Below are positions 44,028 through 52,062 of a stretch of 64,000 nucleotides of DNA, piece by piece (the first letter of the stretch is position 1; each line of letters opens with the position of its first letter). A program made the position numbers and the translations under genes. Source of the stretch: Chitinophaga sp. S165 (GTDB taxonomy: Bacteria; Bacteroidota; Bacteroidia; Chitinophagales; Chitinophagaceae); contig NZ_QGTG01000003.1 of assembly GCF_003182155.1 (NCBI RefSeq), positions 186,001-250,000 on the forward strand. The letters run 5' to 3'. Under the pieces are notes generated by a model. That model ran no database searches, was not told the origin of the DNA, and worked only from the letters and a program-made list of their open reading frames with translations.

Positions 44028-44834
44028 ATGAAGAAATTACTGTTCAGTGCTGCTGCAGTTACTGTATTGTTTGCTGCTTGTACGGATAAGGATACCAATC
44101 CTGCACCGCAAAGCACTAAATTTTTTCTGAACTCCGTTTCGGAATACGATAGTTCCAGTGTTACTTACAATGCTGGTAACCAGATCGCTACTTTTACTTC
44201 AATTGCGAAGGGCGAAGATTACGCTTACTACAGCGAGGCTGTATATGAGGGAGGGAAACTAACCGAGGTACGTGCCAGCGAGAAAAGTCCAACGGCATTG
44301 GTAAAGGCACAGACCTACGAGTACGATGCAAACGGTAAATTACTGAAAGTCAGATTTTATTCCGAGGAAACGGGAGATATGACCCAATATGATAGTATTG
44401 CCTATGATAACAGTGGACGCGTTGCGTCATTGTATCAGGGCTTCGATCCCGGAGAGTTCTCTTCAAAGAGTGTATTTGTCTGGGATGGTAAAGGTAACGT
44501 CGCTAAACAATACGGCATTCTTATCACAGACGGAGAAGAAGCTACAGACACCGTTAAGACAGAATATACATTCGACGATAAAGTAAATCTCTTTGCAAAG
44601 CAACCGGGGTTTTATCTATTGCATCCTGAAGAAGTAGCCAATATGCTGTCAACTAATAACGTGACTAAGGCAAGCTTCAGCTATAGCACTTTTACTATAG
44701 AAGAAAAGAATGAATTCACTTACGATTCAGACAACTATCCTGTTACGAACAAGAACACTTCAACAGCTTACCAAAATGGTGGAGTGATTGATACGAGGGT
44801 GGAAAATATTAAGATCCGTTACATTAACAAGTAA
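44028..44834 (+). CDS. Hypothetical lipoprotein with YD-like repeats (tandem copy 2)
   Basis: 268 residues from the ATG at 44028 (MKKLLFSAAAVTVLFAAC). Same architecture as the preceding copy, with clear homology throughout (YEYDANGKLLKVRFYSEE, YDNSGRVASLYQ, YTFDDKVNLFAKQPG, FTYDSDNYPVTNKN). Its leader carries the same AAACCCTTGAC and CTCA blocks as copy 1, so the duplication included the 5' region. Divergence indicates an older event. Function unknown. Confidence 0.8.
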   Translation: MKKLLFSAAAVTVLFAACTDKDTNPAPQSTKFFLNSVSEYDSSSVTYNAGNQIATFTSIAKGEDYAYYSEAVYEGGKLTEVRASEKSPTALVKAQTYEYDANGKLLKVRFYSEETGDMTQYDSIAYDNSGRVASLYQGFDPGEFSSKSVFVWDGKGNVAKQYGILITDGEEATDTVKTEYTFDDKVNLFAKQPGFYLLHPEEVANMLSTNNVTKASFSYSTFTIEEKNEFTYDSDNYPVTNKNTSTAYQNGGVIDTRVENIKIRYINK

Positions 44835-44852
44835 CTTATTCTAATAAATGAA

Positions 44853-44890
44853 AAAGCCGTCCGTGTTATATGCGGACGGCTTTCTTTTTT
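44853..44890. terminator. Bidirectional terminator
   Basis: Stem AAAGCCGTCCG/CGGACGGCTTT, followed by TTTTTTT on the plus strand. It lies between convergent genes and can serve both. Confidence 0.88.
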
Positions 44891-44900
44891 TGAACCCTTA

Positions 44901-45896
44901 TTATTTCAATATACTTTCTATTTCCTGTAATTCGGCTGCATCAAACTGTACCTTGTCCAGTGCTCCCAGGTTGTTATCCAGCTGTCCTACAGAGCTGGCG
45001 CCTATTAACACGGAAGTGATACGTTTGTCTTTCAACAACCAGGCAAGCGCCATTTGTGCCAGTGACTGACCTCTTTTCTGGGCAATTGCATGCAGGCGTT
45101 GGATCTTGTCCAGCGTGGCAGGTGTGATCTGTTCTGCTTTCAGGAACCCGCTAGGTTTGCTCGCCCTGGAACCTTCAGGAATACCTTTCAGGTAACGGTC
45201 TGTCAGCAGTCCCTGTGCCAGCGGAGAAAACGGGATACATCCTACACCATTAGCCTCCAGTACGTCCAGCAGTCCGCCTTCCACCCATCTTTCGAACATG
45301 GAATATTTAGGCTGATGGATCAGGCAGGGGGTACCCAGTTGCTTTAATACGGCCAATGCTGCTTTTGTTTCTTCTGCAGAATAGTTAGACAATCCAACGT
45401 ATAAAGCTTTACCCTGACGTACAGCAGTATCCAGTGCGCCCATTGTTTCTTCAATAGGCGTTTCCGGGTCCGGACGGTGAGAGTAGAAGATGTCAACATA
45501 ATCCAGCTTCATACGGCGCAGGCTCTGATCGAGGCTGGACAGTACATACTTGCGGGACCCCCATTCTCCGTATGGGCCAGGCCACATCAGGTAACCGGCT
45601 TTGGTGGAGATCACTAGTTCATCGCGCAGATAACCTGTAAAGTCTTTCTGCAGGATAGCACCGAAGTTCTCTTCAGCAGAACCTGGCAGCGGACCGTAGT
45701 TATTGGCAAGATCAAAATGTGTGATCCCTTTGTCAAAGGCACGACGCACGATCTGACGGCCGTTCTCAAAGTTATCTATTGAACCGAAGTTGTGCCAGAG
45801 GCCGAGTGAAACAGCCGGGAGACGGATCCCGCTTTTACCACAGCGATTATAGAGCATAGCATCATACCGGTCACTGGCGGGTACATAAGCACTCAT
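44901..45896 (-). CDS. mgrA: L-glyceraldehyde 3-phosphate reductase-type aldo/keto reductase
   Basis: 331 residues, full length. It is close to E. coli YghZ/Gpr over its entire length (DAMLYNRCGKSGIRLPAVSL, THFDLANNYGPLPGSAEENFG, YVDIFYSHRPDPETPIEETM, CLIHQPKYSMFERWVEGG). The AKR catalytic tetrad is visible (D, Y in DLANNYG; K in ISTKAGY; H in YSHRPD). NADPH-dependent; detoxifies aldehydes and reduces L-glyceraldehyde 3-phosphate. Monocistronic, with a bidirectional terminator downstream. Confidence 0.9.
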   Translation of the reverse strand: MSAYVPASDRYDAMLYNRCGKSGIRLPAVSLGLWHNFGSIDNFENGRQIVRRAFDKGITHFDLANNYGPLPGSAEENFGAILQKDFTGYLRDELVISTKAGYLMWPGPYGEWGSRKYVLSSLDQSLRRMKLDYVDIFYSHRPDPETPIEETMGALDTAVRQGKALYVGLSNYSAEETKAALAVLKQLGTPCLIHQPKYSMFERWVEGGLLDVLEANGVGCIPFSPLAQGLLTDRYLKGIPEGSRASKPSGFLKAEQITPATLDKIQRLHAIAQKRGQSLAQMALAWLLKDKRITSVLIGASSVGQLDNNLGALDKVQFDAAELQEIESILK

Positions 45897-46106
45897 ATTA
45901 TGGAATTTTATTTTGGAGAGCCAAGATAGCAGTTATTGACTAGAATAATACTAAAATCAGCAAATAATCCTGAAGTGGTGAAAACAAGCCTGAATATCCC
46001 CGAAGGGCCGGTATATACTCTAAAACAGCCGCCGGTTGATATTGGCGAAGAACTTCCGTTGATACTATTTATTTAGAGAGCAAGCAGGATAAGCACCTTC
46101 CGCCGA

Positions 46107-46982
46107 TTAAACACTCTGAAAATAACTGTTCATATAATCACTGGGAGATTTACTGGTCACTGTCTTAAACACCCGGTTAAAGTTTGTGATACTGTTGAAC
46201 CCACAAGTGTACGCTACCGCAGCAATATTATCATAAGTGCCGTCTGTCAGTTTTTTACAGGCTTCATTAATACGCACTTCATTCAGGAACGACACAAATG
46301 TATGCAGGGTATGTTTTTTAAAGAACCGGCAGAAAGCCTGCGGGGTCATATGGGCTTGTCTTGCGGCGTCTTCTAACGTGATCGGCTGATCATAGTTATG
46401 CATGATGTAGTTGTAGATATTGCCTATACGGATGCCTTCATGTTCGCTGACCTGTTGTGTTTTCTGACCGGATGCCAGCGGCGTGATATCCTGGTAAGTA
46501 GACAACTGTTTTAACAGTTCGACGAACTGCAACAGTTGTTCGGTACCCGAACTGTTTGTCACCTTTAGCATCCGGCTGGATATTTCGGTAGCATGTTCCT
46601 GCGGTACTTTAAAGCCTGCCTGATGCTGCTGAATAAAGTTCTTCAGCATTTTAATTTCCGGCAGATTAAAGAAGCCTGCCAGTTCGCCGTCGGGGTTGAA
46701 GAAGATAACGAGGGCGATGATCTTTTTACGGCTCTTGGGCTGGAAGTAAGAAGCTTCACTTTTGAAGATGTGGGGTTGATTGGCGCCTAACCAATAGATC
46801 TCGTTAGCACGGAAAGCATGCATGTTATTGTCGGCGACAAGGGTGCCTTCTCCCTGCTGTATCCAGGTTAACTGTATCTCCTGGTGCCTGTGCAGGTGAG
46901 GGTAAAAATAAGGTAGCACATCTCTCTGCACAATGATGGATTTATCCAGCGGAACAGGTATGGTGAACTGTAGCACTTTCAT
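46107..46982 (-). CDS. AraC family regulator with cupin sensor, divergent from the hydroxyproline-type genes
   Basis: 291 residues. The N-terminal cupin (LPYFYPHLHRHQEIQLTWIQQGEGTLVADN) binds the effector; the C-terminal HTH is ITLEDAARQAHMTPQAFCRFFK and AVAYTCGFNSITNFNRVFKTVTSKSPSDY. The divergent neighbours are DapA-like lyase, aldehyde dehydrogenase and APC permease, so it probably activates that set when the substrate is present. The effector, perhaps a hydroxyproline derivative, is inferred. Confidence 0.9.
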   Translation of the reverse strand: MKVLQFTIPVPLDKSIIVQRDVLPYFYPHLHRHQEIQLTWIQQGEGTLVADNNMHAFRANEIYWLGANQPHIFKSEASYFQPKSRKKIIALVIFFNPDGELAGFFNLPEIKMLKNFIQQHQAGFKVPQEHATEISSRMLKVTNSSGTEQLLQFVELLKQLSTYQDITPLASGQKTQQVSEHEGIRIGNIYNYIMHNYDQPITLEDAARQAHMTPQAFCRFFKKHTLHTFVSFLNEVRINEACKKLTDGTYDNIAAVAYTCGFNSITNFNRVFKTVTSKSPSDYMNSYFQSV

Positions 46983-47289
46983 CTGTTAACAATTTTAAAG
47001 TGAGAGCAAGTTGGCACTTGCAGGAATGTGTTTACAGGTGTTTGATTCTTCTACGTAGCAATTACAATTTACTTTGGTTGATGGTCCTCATGTCAATGAG
47101 TGTGAATTGTACAATTATTTCACTGATGGTATCAATATTACAAATTTTAACCCGGATTCAGCAAAAAAATAAAATATCCGGTGAAAAAAGGGTTAACTAC
47201 ATCTATATGTTGCTACTAAGGATATAAAACAGGTTAATATCGGCTAACAATTGATTACTATCGGGTAGGAAGCCTTACCCTGTTTCTGA
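46983..47289. other. Regulatory intergenic region with no gene seen
   Basis: The gap between the divergent AraC and DapA-like genes is AT-rich without credible frames. It holds the right-hand -7 box and a short imperfect palindrome at 47263-47280 (GGGTAGG/CCTTACCC), which is placed well for an AraC half-site or operator. Confidence 0.5.
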
Positions 47290-47297
47290 TACTTTTG
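47290..47297 (+). promoter_or_regulatory. -7 box (TACTTTTG) of the DapA-like/aldehyde dehydrogenase/permease operon
   Basis: Perfect TANNTTTG, 18 bp before the ATG at 47316. No TTTG is visible at -33, which fits an activator-dependent promoter. Confidence 0.6.
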
Positions 47298-47315
47298 ATA
47301 AAAAATTGTTCTTCT

Positions 47316-48230
47316 ATGGCTATTGAATGGAAAGGAATATTTCCTGCATTTACAACGAAATTTACCGCTGCTGATGAACTGGACCTGCCCTTGTTCGGGA
47401 AGAACCTGCAAGCCCAGATCAAGGCCGGTATTGACGGGGTTATTCTGGGAGGTTCACTGGGAGAAGCCAGTGTCATCACTACTGCTGAAAAAGAAACCCT
47501 CACAAAATATGCAGTGGAACAGGTAGCGGGGAAGATCCCGGTTGTCATGAACATTGCTGAAGGCTCGACAAGTGAGGCTATCAGGCAGGCAAAGCTGGCT
47601 GCTGCATGGGGTGCAAAGGGTTTGATGTTATTACCCCCGATGCGTTATAAAAGCGATGAACGCGAAACAGCGGAATACTTTAAAACAATAGCAGCGTCTA
47701 CGGAATTACCTATTATGATCTATAACAATCCGGTTGACTATAAAGTAGAAGTTACACTGAACATCTTCGATCAGTTACAGCAATACAGCAATGTGCAAGC
47801 TGTAAAAGAATCCACGAGGGACGTGTCGAATGTAACCCGTATTATCAGTCGTTTTGGAGATCGTTTTAGTATCCTGTGCGGCGTAGATACGCTGGCTATG
47901 GAAGAGATGGTACTGGGCGCCAATGGCTGGGTAGGCGGTCTGGTATGTGCCTTCCCTGAAGAGACAGTTGCTGTTTATAAACTGACGAAAGCAGGACGTA
48001 TTGCAGAAGCGCTGGCTATCTACCGTTGGTTCCTGCCATTGCTGGAACTGGACCTGCATCCGAAGCTGGTACAGTATATCAAACTGGCAGAGCAACAAAC
48101 GGGACTGGGTAGTGAAACAGTCAGAGCACCGCGTTTAAAACTGGAAGGCGAGGAAAGGGAGAGGATCCTGCAAGTGATCGATAGCGCTATTGCCGGCAGA
48201 CCAGCATTACCTGATTATCATTCACTATAA
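47316..48230 (+). CDS. DapA-superfamily lyase/deaminase (likely pyrroline-4-hydroxy-2-carboxylate deaminase)
   Basis: 304 residues from the ATG at 47316 (MAIEWKGIFPAF). DHDPS/NAL TIM barrel: GVILGGSLGEASVITTAEK is the GxxGE loop, PIMIYNNPVDYK carries the tyrosine, and the Schiff-base lysine lies in AVKESTRDVSNVTR. It is not lysine-pathway DapA by context: the next genes are an NADP aldehyde dehydrogenase and an APC permease, and a 4-hydroxyproline epimerase lies 15 kb on. In that pathway the DapA-like enzyme deaminates Δ1-pyrroline-4-hydroxy-2-carboxylate to α-ketoglutarate semialdehyde. The substrate is inferred. Confidence 0.85.
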   Translation: MAIEWKGIFPAFTTKFTAADELDLPLFGKNLQAQIKAGIDGVILGGSLGEASVITTAEKETLTKYAVEQVAGKIPVVMNIAEGSTSEAIRQAKLAAAWGAKGLMLLPPMRYKSDERETAEYFKTIAASTELPIMIYNNPVDYKVEVTLNIFDQLQQYSNVQAVKESTRDVSNVTRIISRFGDRFSILCGVDTLAMEEMVLGANGWVGGLVCAFPEETVAVYKLTKAGRIAEALAIYRWFLPLLELDLHPKLVQYIKLAEQQTGLGSETVRAPRLKLEGEERERILQVIDSAIAGRPALPDYHSL

Positions 48231-48245
48231 AGCCAGAAAAGCATT

Positions 48246-49694
48246 ATGCAAATAAACGATATTATGCAGCGGTCGGCCGGGGCATTTACACAGTATAGGG
48301 AAACTATTTCTTCTGCGCGTGCTGTTTTTCTTGAAACGATCGCTTCTGAGATAATTGAGCAACGGGATGTGCTGGTAGCAACTGCACAAGCGGAGACCAA
48401 TCTGCCGGCTGCAAGATTGAATGGAGAGATCACCCGTACTACCAGTCAGCTACAGCTGTTCGCGAACCTCATAAAAGAAGGCAGTTGGGTAGAAGCCGTG
48501 ATTGATACAGCGAAACCGGATAGCACGCCTGCTAAACCGGATCTTCGCAGGATGCTGGTACCTGTTGGGCCAGTGGTGGTATTCGGCGCCAGTAATTTTC
48601 CTTTCGCTTTTTCCACTGCCGGTGGCGATACCGCCAGTGTACTGGCAGCCGGAGCTACCGTTGTTATCAAAGGTCATCCGGCACATCCGCGCACATCACA
48701 GCTTGTTTTTGAAGCGATGCAAAGGGCCATACGAAAAAACAGTATGCCGGAATTTACTGTGCAGCATGTTACCGGCGAAGGCAATGCAACAGGTAAGGCG
48801 CTTGTGCAGCATCCACTGACCACAGGCGTTGGTTTTACAGGCTCTCTCCAGGGAGGGAAAGCATTGCTGGGATATGCTGCGGAGCGTGAAGTACCTATTC
48901 CTGTATTCGCAGAAATGAGCAGCATCAATCCGGTAGTTTTTTATCCGGATGCATTGGCCACCCAGGCGGAACAACTGGCGCAGACCTTTGCAGGTTCCAT
49001 TACGTTGGGTATGGGACAGTTCTGTACCAATCCTGGTTTGCTGATCGGGTTGAAGAGTAAGGCCCTGGACAATTTTGTCAGTTTACTGGGAGATGCTGTA
49101 GCTGCTGTTGCGCCGCAAAAAATGTTACATAAAGGTATTTGCGAAGCGTATGGAAAAGGACGTACGCATATGCTTACGCAAGAGAGCGTAACACTTGTAA
49201 AAGAATCTGCCGCTCCTGCGGAGATGGAAGCATGGCCTGCATTAGCCCGTACGGCAGCTAAGACGTTCCTGGTTAATCCGCAGTTAAAAGAAGAATTGTT
49301 TGGTCCCTTCTCAATGCTTGTAGAATGTGAAGACAAAGCAGAGTTATTGTCAGTATTAAAAAGTTTGCATGGGCAGTTGACCACTACCATCGTAGGTACG
49401 CCTACGGATACCGCTCAATGGAAAGACGTTATTGCGGTGCAGTCAACACTTGCAGGCCGTGTTATTTTAAACAACCCGCCTACCGGTGTGGAAGTTTGCG
49501 CTGCTATGGTACATGGAGGGCCTTTCCCGGCTACTACAGACCAGCGTTTCACGTCTGTCGGAACAGGGGCTATTAAACGCTGGGTAAGACCGGTATGCTT
49601 CCAGAATTTCCCTGATGATATGTTACCCGATGCATTAAAGGCCGGAAATCCGTTAGGGATTTGGCGACAGATAGACAACGGCTTTACCCGATAA
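48246..49694 (+). CDS. NADP-dependent aldehyde dehydrogenase (likely α-ketoglutarate semialdehyde dehydrogenase)
   Basis: 482 residues. The aldehyde dehydrogenase catalytic Cys lies in MGQFCTNPGLL and the general-base Glu in PVFAEMSSINP, with a coenzyme-binding GFTGSLQGGKALL. The FGASNFPFAFSTAGGDTASVLAAG segment is characteristic of the 2,5-dioxovalerate/α-ketoglutarate semialdehyde group. It lies 15 bp after the DapA-like gene and 13 bp before the permease, in one operon. Expected reaction: α-ketoglutarate semialdehyde to α-ketoglutarate. Confidence 0.88.
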   Translation: MQINDIMQRSAGAFTQYRETISSARAVFLETIASEIIEQRDVLVATAQAETNLPAARLNGEITRTTSQLQLFANLIKEGSWVEAVIDTAKPDSTPAKPDLRRMLVPVGPVVVFGASNFPFAFSTAGGDTASVLAAGATVVIKGHPAHPRTSQLVFEAMQRAIRKNSMPEFTVQHVTGEGNATGKALVQHPLTTGVGFTGSLQGGKALLGYAAEREVPIPVFAEMSSINPVVFYPDALATQAEQLAQTFAGSITLGMGQFCTNPGLLIGLKSKALDNFVSLLGDAVAAVAPQKMLHKGICEAYGKGRTHMLTQESVTLVKESAAPAEMEAWPALARTAAKTFLVNPQLKEELFGPFSMLVECEDKAELLSVLKSLHGQLTTTIVGTPTDTAQWKDVIAVQSTLAGRVILNNPPTGVEVCAAMVHGGPFPATTDQRFTSVGTGAIKRWVRPVCFQNFPDDMLPDALKAGNPLGIWRQIDNGFTR

Positions 49695-49707
49695 ACAACT
49701 ATACCCT

Positions 49708-51120
49708 ATGTCAGATCAACCAAAATCTTTCCGAAGGTCTTTCGGACTGCTGGACGCTACAATGATAGTAGCCGGTTCCATGATCGGTTCCGGTATTTTC
49801 CTGGTCAGTGCAGACATTACCCGTAATGTGGGCTCTGCAGGCTGGCTGGTACTGATATGGATCATTACAGGCATCCTTACGCTGACAGCGGCATTGAGTT
49901 ATGGAGAGCTGAGTGGTATGTTTCCCCAGGCAGGGGGGCAATATGTATACCTGCGGGAAGCATTTAACCGCCTGACGGGCTTCCTCTTCGGATGGAGCTT
50001 CTTCACGGTCATACAGGCAGGTTCAATTGCTGCTGTGGGAGTGGCCTTCGCCAAGTTCTCCGCTTACCTTTTTCCGGTACTGAGCGAAAAGAATATCATA
50101 GCTGACCTATCGTTTATAAAGATCTCCGCAGCCCAGATCACTTCTATTCTCCTGATCGTATTACTTACATTCATCAACACACTGGGTGTAAAGGAGGGCA
50201 AACTGATACAAACAGGTTTTACTTTAGCCAAGATAGCAGCGCTGCTGGCACTGATCTTATTCGGATGTTTTGCGGCCGATACAGCCGTTTGGGAGGCTAA
50301 CTGGCAAACAGGATTCGCCCTTAACAGAATGACGGAGCAGACGGATTCCCTGGCGCCATACGTGGGACTGGCTGCATTAGGGGCTATTGCCGGCAGTATG
50401 GTAGGTAGCCTGTTCAGTAGTGATTCCTGGAACAATGTAACCTTCATTGCCGGGGAGATCAAGAATCCCGAAAGGAATATAGGCAGAAGTCTGTTCCTGG
50501 GTACATTGATCGTTACTGTTATTTATGCCGCTACCAACCTGGTGTACCTGGCAGTATTGCCACTAAAGGAAATCGCCTTTGCGGAAAATGAAAGGGTAGG
50601 GGTGGCTGCTGCGGTGAAGATCTTTGGTGCCAGGGGAACTTATATCATCGCAGGGCTATTGATGGTCTCTACCTTTGGCTGTAACAATGGATTGATATTG
50701 TCGGGAGCCAGGGTGTGTTATACCATGGCCAAGGATGGCGTATTCTTCAAACAACTGGCTACACTGAACAAAAACGCTGTTCCGGGGAAAGCCCTGTGGG
50801 TACAATGTATCTGGGCCTCTGTGTTATGTCTTAGCGGCAAATACGGACAACTGCTGGATTATGTGATCTTTGTGGTATTGATCTTTTATATCCTGACCAT
50901 TCTGGGGATCTTCAGATTGCGTCGTACCAGACCTGAATTGCCCAGACCATATAAGGCGTTCGGGTATCCTGTACTGCCGTTATTGTACGTGGTATCTGCT
51001 ACCATTATCTGCCTGGCGTTACTGGTTTATAAACCAATGTATACCTGGCCGGGATTAGGCATAGTACTGCTGGGGATACCGGTCTATTATTTTGTATGGC
51101 GGAATAAGCCGGTTAGCTAA
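49708..51120 (+). CDS. APC family amino acid permease
   Basis: 470 residues with about 12 membrane segments. The family opening is FGLLDATMIVAGSMIGSGIF, and GSLFSSDSWNNVTFIAGEIKNPERNIGRSLF is typical for the APC superfamily. Last gene of the operon, so it probably imports the substrate handled by the upstream lyase and dehydrogenase. Ends with a 4-bp convergent overlap with the orphan regulator gene. Confidence 0.9.
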   Translation: MSDQPKSFRRSFGLLDATMIVAGSMIGSGIFLVSADITRNVGSAGWLVLIWIITGILTLTAALSYGELSGMFPQAGGQYVYLREAFNRLTGFLFGWSFFTVIQAGSIAAVGVAFAKFSAYLFPVLSEKNIIADLSFIKISAAQITSILLIVLLTFINTLGVKEGKLIQTGFTLAKIAALLALILFGCFAADTAVWEANWQTGFALNRMTEQTDSLAPYVGLAALGAIAGSMVGSLFSSDSWNNVTFIAGEIKNPERNIGRSLFLGTLIVTVIYAATNLVYLAVLPLKEIAFAENERVGVAAAVKIFGARGTYIIAGLLMVSTFGCNNGLILSGARVCYTMAKDGVFFKQLATLNKNAVPGKALWVQCIWASVLCLSGKYGQLLDYVIFVVLIFYILTILGIFRLRRTRPELPRPYKAFGYPVLPLLYVVSATIICLALLVYKPMYTWPGLGIVLLGIPVYYFVWRNKPVS

Positions 51121-51791
51121 ACCTCCCATTTGTAACCGGTTGCATAGATCGTTTTCAGGTAACTGCCTGCTCCGGCTTCATGTAGTTTCTTTTTGAGGTT
51201 TTTGATATGGGCATAGATAACATTGTTATCGTCCCGCATACCGGCAATATCACCTGAAAGCTGTTCGGCAAGTTCGTGTTTGGAGAGGACCTTGTTTTTA
51301 TTGCCCAGGAAGTATAAAAGCAGGTCAAACTCCTTCCTGGTAAGTATAACAGGGGTGTTGTTGATCTGTACCGTTTTAGCCAGTAGATCGATTGTTAATT
51401 CTTCCTGCCGGATGATATTACAGTTGTCGTACTTCCTCCTCCTGATCACAGAAAAGATCCTGGCAGATAGTTCCGGTAAATGAAAAGGCTTGGTAACATA
51501 ATCATCTGCCCCCTGGTGTAATGCGGATATCTTATCCGTATAATCAGTCTTTTCGGAAATGATAATGATGCCTGTTTCCTTATTGTATGTCTTTATTGCT
51601 TCCAGTAGCTTATTGCCATCTCCATCTGGTAGTACGAGGTCCATTAAGATGCAATCGTACGCATACATCTCTATTTTAGCCAGTGCGCGGTGATAGTTAT
51701 TTGCGTACTCACAGATATAATTCCCGGCAGATAAATAAGAGATCATGACTTGCGATAGTGCTAGGTCGCCATCAATGATCAATAGTTTCAT
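51117..51791 (-). CDS. OmpR/PhoB-type response regulator (orphan)
   Basis: 224 residues: receiver domain with phospho-acceptor Asp in CILMDLVLPDG, then a winged-helix Trans_reg_C domain (LTRKEFDLLLYFLGNKNKVLS, VIYAHIKNLKKKLHEAG, IYATGYKWEV). No kinase lies next to it. It precedes a divergent siderophore-type receptor gene at 52063, a possible target. The signal is unknown. Confidence 0.92.
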   Translation of the reverse strand: MKLLIIDGDLALSQVMISYLSAGNYICEYANNYHRALAKIEMYAYDCILMDLVLPDGDGNKLLEAIKTYNKETGIIIISEKTDYTDKISALHQGADDYVTKPFHLPELSARIFSVIRRRKYDNCNIIRQEELTIDLLAKTVQINNTPVILTRKEFDLLLYFLGNKNKVLSKHELAEQLSGDIAGMRDDNNVIYAHIKNLKKKLHEAGAGSYLKTIYATGYKWEV

Positions 51792-52062
51792 TTCACAATA
51801 TTATTTCCCAAATCTGAATTAATTCTGAACTTAGAAGCTCCCTCAAATGGGAAAAGCTATATATAATGATTTCTTTTATGTTGTTTGCCTTACTGAAGAT
51901 CCTTGAAATTCAATGCTGAAGGGACTTTGGGAGGTTCTTAGCATCATCTGTATAAATCGTTTTTGATAGCTTACTATTCCTTTCCATAGTTGGCCAATTT
52001 TTCCCGATATGATACAGCTAAAAGTAGTGAGTGGTTTTTCTTTGCATAAAAATTAACTGTAG

